Assembly: GCF_030151385.1 (NCBI RefSeq)
Contig: NZ_JASLDS010000072.1
Location: forward strand, 111,128-175,127
Direction of reading: 5' to 3'
Length of the DNA stretch: 64,000 nt
DNA from: Soonwooa sp.
GTDB lineage: Bacteria; Bacteroidota; Bacteroidia; Flavobacteriales; Weeksellaceae
Shown: positions 60,131 to 64,000 of the stretch, one piece after another
Position numbering within the stretch: the first letter of the stretch is position 1
Layout of the letters: the number at the start of each line of letters is the position of its first letter
Notes under the pieces: generated by a model
What the model saw: only the letters and a program-made list of their open reading frames with translations
Databases searched by the model: none
Told to the model about the DNA's origin: nothing
Translations under genes and position numbers: made by a program

Positions 60131-60895
60131 ATGTCAATATTATCAGATAACATCCGCTTTTTAAGAAGTCGACAAGAATTTTCGCAACAAAGACTTGCAG
60201 ATTCTCTGTTCATCACTCGAGTTCGATATGCAAAATATGAGGACGGAACTTCGGAACCGCCAATAGAACTTTTATTGAGAATTTCTAAATATTTTAGCAT
60301 CAGTATTGATCTTTTGGTATCTGTTGATATCCGGAAATATCCTTTAGAAGAAATGCTTCACCTTCCTGATAATCGTATTTTGGTACCGATTACCGTTGAT
60401 ATTGCAGGAAATAATCAAATTGAGATTATCTCACAAAAAGCATCGATGGGTTATCTTAACGGCTATAGCGACCCTGAATATATCGAAAGTCTGCAAACGA
60501 TTTCTTTGCCTTTCCTTAGAAATGGAAAGTTTCGAGCCTTTCCTGCAGATGGCGATTCTATGCCACCTTACAAAGATGGAACCTATATCGTTGGAAAATA
60601 TGTTGAAAATTTGGCGGACTTAAAAACCGATAAAACCTATGTTTTCATCACTGTGAATGATGGGATTATTTACAAACGTTTTCAATTTAATGAATCAAAT
60701 TTTATTTGTGTAAAGTCGGATAATAGTTTTTATGAACCTCTGAAAATCCCTTTAACTGAAGTACGCGAAATTTGGGAGTTTGCTTGTTCTATCTCGACGC
60801 AAGAATTTGATAGCGACGAGTTTTCTGGACAGAATGTGAAGGATTTGTTTTTGGAATTGAAATCTGATATCAAAGAACTGAAAAAACAGATATAG
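60131..60895 (+). CDS. LexA-like XRE-S24 transcription repressor
   Basis: A 254-residue protein: HTH of the XRE type at about 1-62 (MSILSDNIRFLRSRQEFSQQ, LADSLFITRVRYAKYEDGTS) and an S24 peptidase domain with FPADGDSMPPYKDGTYIVG (nucleophile Ser near 145) and GIIYKRF (Lys near 180), the Ser/Lys dyad of LexA/UmuD. A self-cleaved repressor of SOS polymerases is the natural reading; the cleavage site is probably the KASMGYLNGY stretch near 112, but that is inference. A longer frame from 60110 adds 7 residues. Confidence 0.88.
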   Translation: MSILSDNIRFLRSRQEFSQQRLADSLFITRVRYAKYEDGTSEPPIELLLRISKYFSISIDLLVSVDIRKYPLEEMLHLPDNRILVPITVDIAGNNQIEIISQKASMGYLNGYSDPEYIESLQTISLPFLRNGKFRAFPADGDSMPPYKDGTYIVGKYVENLADLKTDKTYVFITVNDGIIYKRFQFNESNFICVKSDNSFYEPLKIPLTEVREIWEFACSISTQEFDSDEFSGQNVKDLFLELKSDIKELKKQI

Positions 60896-61032
60896 AATTA
60901 TTTTTACCCTCTGCTTAGGTTGTAGTTATTTAAATATTTTGAATACCATAAATCACTGAACACCAGCAAATAGCTGAAATTTTATTAAAATACAATGATT
61001 TAAGAAACAAGAAAAATTTCTTATAGACACAA

Positions 61033-61068
61033 AAAATAAAAAAACCTAGAACAAAAGTTCTAGGTTTC
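61033..61068 (-). terminator. Terminator of the tRNA-Ser transcript
   Basis: AAACCTAGAAC pairs perfectly with GTTCTAGGTTT around a 4-nt loop; on the minus strand it runs into TTTTTTATT, 12 bp beyond the tRNA 3' end. Confidence 0.92.
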
Positions 61069-61079
61069 TTGTAATTTTG

Positions 61080-61164
61080 CGGAGAGAGAGGGATTCGAAC
61101 CCCCGGACCTGTTACAGTCAATAGTTTTCAAGACTACCGCAATCGACCACTCTGCCATCTCTCC
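61080..61164 (-). tRNA. tRNA-Ser (anticodon UGA)
   Basis: On the minus strand GGAGAGATGGCAGAGTGGTC opens the acceptor and D arm. The anticodon loop is CTTGAAA (anticodon TGA), flanked by GTAGT and ACTA stem sides. A long variable arm follows, typical of serine tRNAs, then GGTTCGAATCC for the T arm and TCTCTCC pairing with the 5' GGAGAGA. The discriminator is G; the CCA end is not encoded. Confidence 0.97.
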
Positions 61165-61363
61165 AAAACAGCGATTGTGTCGTTATTTTGAGTGGTGCAA
61201 ATATATAAAGCTTTTAGATATTGACCAAATTATTTTTTAAGTTTTTTACCGGAATTTATGATCGTAAAGATTTACGTGAATTTAATGGCTACATATTGTA
61301 CTGACAATAAGTGTTTTGTGTAAAATAATGTCAATATGAAAATTTAGCAAAAAAATTACAAAA

Positions 61364-61732
61364 TCAATTTTTCGCAATGGATAATCCCATCAATACAGCA
61401 AAAAATCCCAAAATGATGCTAAGTAAAATATAAGAAACTAAAGAAATGTAATTTCCGTTTTGATACAAGCTTACATTCTCCGCAGAAAAGGTCGAAAAGG
61501 TTGTAAAACCACCACAAAACCCAGTGATAAATAAGAATTTGAGCGCTGAATCTTGTTTAATAAAATAAGCCGAAAATATGCCTATTAGAAAACATCCAAC
61601 GACGTTGATTATTAAAGTCGCGATTGGGAATCCCGAAGTTTTGAAAAACTTCAATGAAAAAAAAGAGATGAGATAGCGCAAAATACTGCCTATCCCACCT
61701 CCTAAGAATATTAAAACTAAGTTTTTTAGCAT
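61364..61732 (-). CDS. crcB: CrcB/Fluc-type fluoride channel
   Basis: A 122-residue protein with four membrane helices and the CrcB signatures GGGIGSILRYLIS (residues 11-23) and GFCGGFTTFSTFS (about 72-84), which line the fluoride pores of the dual-topology dimer. Only one crcB gene is present here, fitting a homodimer. The start at 61732 overlaps the trxB stop by one base (TAATG), so it is translationally coupled to trxB. No fluoride riboswitch was recognised upstream. Confidence 0.92.
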   Translation of the reverse strand: MLKNLVLIFLGGGIGSILRYLISFFSLKFFKTSGFPIATLIINVVGCFLIGIFSAYFIKQDSALKFLFITGFCGGFTTFSTFSAENVSLYQNGNYISLVSYILLSIILGFFAVLMGLSIAKN

Positions 61733-62700
61733 TAGCCTTGTTCTACCCAAGTATGGTTTTCGCCACTTAGTTCGCCGATGTATTTTTCTGCATCCATCGC
61801 TGCCATACATCCACTTCCAGCAGCTGTAATCGCTTGTCTGTAATGCGAATCCTGTACGTCACCTGCTGCAAAAACACCAGGCAAATTGGTTACAGAAGAT
61901 TTCCCTTCCGTGATGATGTAACCGTGCTCGTCCAACTTGATTTGACCTTTAAAAACATCTGTATTTGGTTTGTGACCAATTGCGATAAAAATACCGTGAA
62001 CCTCAATTTTTGATTGTTCTTGCGTTTGATTATTAATCGCTACAGCTCTTTCTACCATTGAGTTTTCACCTTCGATAGCTATTAACTCATGGTTGAATTT
62101 AACTTCAATATTTGGTGTTGACATCACACGATCTACCATTACTTTTGACGCACGGAAATGATCTTTACGAACCAACATTGTAACTTTATTACAGATTTTA
62201 GACAAGTAAGTTGCTTCCTCAGCAGCCGTGTCGCCCGCTCCTACTACGATAACATCTTTTCCTCTATAGAAAAATCCGTCACACGTTGCACAAGCCGAAA
62301 CGCCTCCACCAGCATATTTCTTCTCATCATCAAGTCCAAGATACTTTGCAGCTGCACCAGTCGAGATGATCACAGTTTTTGCCAGAATATCACGACTTCC
62401 TGTAGAAATCTTGTGTACACCACCTCTTTCTTTAGCAAATTCTACTTTAGAAATCATTTCGTAGTGTACTTTGGTCTCGAATCTTTCTGCTTGTTTTTGC
62501 AATTGCATCATCATTTCTGGACCAGTAACGCCATCAGGATAACCTGGGAAGTTTTCGACTTCTGTCGTCGTTGTTAACTGTCCACCTGGCTCAAGTCCTG
62601 TAAATAATTCTGGTTTTAGGTTAGCTCTTGCAGCGTAAATTGCCGCTGTGTAACCTGCAGGTCCTGACCCAACGATAACACAATCTAAAATGTTTTCCAT
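61732..62700 (-). CDS. trxB: Thioredoxin reductase
   Basis: A 322-residue FAD/NADPH enzyme: FAD-binding GSGPAGYTAA (11-20), redox-active C137-A-T-C140 (SACATCDGFF), NADPH motif VVGAGDTAAEEA near 154-165 and FAD-side GVFAAGDVQD near 275. It reduces thioredoxin in the cytosol. The start MENILDCVIV at 62700 is preferred over an upstream 12-residue extension. Its stop overlaps the crcB start. Confidence 0.96.
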   Translation of the reverse strand: MENILDCVIVGSGPAGYTAAIYAARANLKPELFTGLEPGGQLTTTTEVENFPGYPDGVTGPEMMMQLQKQAERFETKVHYEMISKVEFAKERGGVHKISTGSRDILAKTVIISTGAAAKYLGLDDEKKYAGGGVSACATCDGFFYRGKDVIVVGAGDTAAEEATYLSKICNKVTMLVRKDHFRASKVMVDRVMSTPNIEVKFNHELIAIEGENSMVERAVAINNQTQEQSKIEVHGIFIAIGHKPNTDVFKGQIKLDEHGYIITEGKSSVTNLPGVFAAGDVQDSHYRQAITAAGSGCMAAMDAEKYIGELSGENHTWVEQG

Positions 62701-62889
62701 ATCTTTTTTCTCTATATTATCAATTTGAAGTTTCAAAAATCGTAATTAATTTTAGTTCAAGCTAATTTTGATTCATTAATTTTTTCGATTTTGATGTTTA
62801 AATAATCTTATGTATTTGTGAAGTTTTTGGTTTCTATTTTATATAAAAACACCGCAGCTACTTAACGTTTTAGAAATCAACGAGTTAAA

Positions 62890-63924
62890 TTAATTCATTT
62901 TAATTTGGTCGATATTTAAAATCTTAAAAGTCATTTCGACATAGATTTCGTCATCTTCCATTTGTCGTACGCCAAGACCTTTAGATTTTAAATCCATTTC
63001 ACGAATCACAGAAATAATTCTGGTAGCCAATTTTAAAGGATAAAAACGAGCTGCTTCTGCAAAATTCTGAATAGCATAAGGATTTACACCAATTTCTTTT
63101 GCGATAACCGATGGCGATTGTCCAATCAAAGTATGATACATTACCAGTTCCGAAAAGAATTTGTACAACGCGCCAATCGACATTTGGATTGGATTTGACT
63201 TTTTATTTTTGCCCATATAATAAGCAATTTTGAAAGCACGTTCTTTATTCTTTGTCGCTAAAGCTTTTTGAAGTTCGAAGATATTGTAATCTTTGCTGAT
63301 GCCGATGTGTTCTTCAACAATTTTGTTATCGAGAACATCACCTTCTTTTAAAACTAATTTTAGTTTGTTAAGTTCGTTCGCAATTCTAGAAAGGTCACTG
63401 CCAAGATATTCTGCCAACAGAAAACTAACGTTGGGCGCGGCTTTGTAACCAAATCTTTCGATCTCTGATTGTATCCAAGCTGCCAATTGCGAATCTTTGA
63501 TTTTATCACTTAAAAACAAAAACTTCTTGTTTGCCAACTCTTTGCTGACTTTCTTACGAGAGTCCAGTTTTTTGTGTTTGTGGGCAAAAACGAGAATTGT
63601 AGATTCGACAGGCGCATTGAGATAAGCTAGAAAAGCATCGGATTCCGAGTCTTCCAATTTGAGGTCTTGCGCTTCTTTAACCACGATTAATTGCTTGTCG
63701 CCCATCATCGGATATTGTCTGGCTAAAGACAAAATCTCTCCATAATTGGTGTCTTTTCCGTAGACAACGGTTTGGTTAAAAGCTTTTTCGTCCTCTTCCA
63801 AAACATCATTTTCAAAATGTTTGGTCGCTACATCAATATAATATGGCTCTTCGCCATGCAAGAAATATATTGGTAAAAACTCTTTATTTTTAATACTTTT
63901 GAGGACAATTTCTATATCTTTCAT
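62890..63924 (-). CDS. holA: DNA polymerase III delta subunit (HolA)
   Basis: A 344-residue clamp-loader subunit with a P-loop-like fold: MKDIEIVLKSIKNKEFLPIY then FLHGEEPYYID at residues 21-31, ARQYPMMGDKQLIVVKEAQD near 68, AWIQSEIERFGYKAAPNVSF near 145 and SIGALYKFFSELVMYHTLIG in the C-terminal domain. It opens the beta clamp within the DNA polymerase III holoenzyme. It is divergent from the gene at 63933. Confidence 0.9.
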   Translation of the reverse strand: MKDIEIVLKSIKNKEFLPIYFLHGEEPYYIDVATKHFENDVLEEDEKAFNQTVVYGKDTNYGEILSLARQYPMMGDKQLIVVKEAQDLKLEDSESDAFLAYLNAPVESTILVFAHKHKKLDSRKKVSKELANKKFLFLSDKIKDSQLAAWIQSEIERFGYKAAPNVSFLLAEYLGSDLSRIANELNKLKLVLKEGDVLDNKIVEEHIGISKDYNIFELQKALATKNKERAFKIAYYMGKNKKSNPIQMSIGALYKFFSELVMYHTLIGQSPSVIAKEIGVNPYAIQNFAEAARFYPLKLATRIISVIREMDLKSKGLGVRQMEDDEIYVEMTFKILNIDQIKMN

Positions 63925-63932
63925 CAGACTTT

Positions 63933-64000
63933 ATGCAACTAGCTAAACTAAACTTCAATACCGAATTTGACTTGAAAATCAAGCAAGACAAAGATACATT
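63933..64000 (+). CDS. Start of a gene running out of the window, possibly HsdR-N-type
   Basis: An ATG at 63933 opens a frame, MQLAKLNFNTEFDLKIKQDK, which leaves the window after 22 codons. In Bacteroidota the gene next to holA is often a protein with an HsdR N-terminal-like nuclease domain whose start has the form MxLPxLNFPxYxFxxK, and this beginning fits. Too short for a firm call. Confidence 0.4.
   Translation, partial: MQLAKLNFNTEFDLKIKQDKDT

Noticed and set aside
62701..62889. A fluoride riboswitch upstream of trxB-crcB
   Set aside because: The conserved crcB-motif pseudoknot segments could not be recognised in the spacer.

Overview
The window looks like a piece of a Bacteroidota chromosome, most likely family Weeksellaceae (Chryseobacterium or a close relative). 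This rests on low G+C, TAnnTTTG-type promoters, a fused alpha/beta E1 dehydrogenase, RteC/DUF3945 conjugative-transposon genes, and many small secreted proteins of flavobacterial type. I assigned it from gene content and recalled family features; no search was run.

Layout. 0-5.5 kb: the end of a B12-binding-type radical SAM protein, then a biotin operon (bioD-bioB-bioA, minus strand) whose first gene, bioF, survives only as its C-terminal end. 5.5-10.1 kb: remnant of a conjugative transposon (rteC, two small HTH proteins, a DUF3945 protein, half a topoisomerase III) joined directly to a TPR gene that has lost its 5' end. 11-13 kb: a secreted protein, a small orphan and a SMI1/KNR4 immunity-type protein. 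13.3-21.6 kb: secreted proteins, a lactonase-fold protein, and a very A+T-rich array of secreted orphans with duplicated tails, gene stubs, a hairpin repeat family and exact 34-bp direct repeats at its two ends. 21.7-30.1 kb: a signalling block with stand-alone receivers, CheB, CheR, a 1203-residue hybrid kinase and a receiver-PAS-kinase. 30-36.4 kb: acetyltransferase, lipoproteins, an alkyltransferase-like DNA repair protein, fused E1 dehydrogenase and a GreA-C-like factor. 36.8-40 kb: three paralogous secreted proteins and a membrane-anchored AraC regulator. 40-51.9 kb: a tripartite ABC efflux operon (adaptor, ATPase, two MacB/FtsX permeases, TolC) divergent from an NtrC-type activator and its kinase. 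51.9-57.3 kb: phosphoesterase, YeiH-type transporter, SRPBCC protein, CPBP protease and a LytS/LytTR pair. 57.3-60.9 kb: a truncated dnaE-like gene, dinB and a divergent LexA-like S24 repressor. 61-64 kb: tRNA-Ser(UGA), crcB, trxB, holA and the start of one more gene.

How it fits together. The clearest regulatory module is at 48.6-48.8 kb. A GG-N10-GC sigma-54 promoter lies just upstream of the efflux adaptor, with two 16-bp dyads exactly 21 bp apart about 100-120 bp upstream of the expected start; the NtrC-type activator and its kinase are encoded divergently. The CheB/CheR/hybrid-kinase block has no chemoreceptor or flagellar gene beside it, which suggests a non-chemotactic phosphorelay. 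Three loci (bioF, topB/TPR, dnaE) are broken genes, and the dnaE break abuts a dispersed palindromic repeat. Together with the secreted-protein array, this shows a chromosome reshaped by repeats and decayed mobile DNA. No CRISPR array, complete insertion sequence or rRNA gene was seen.
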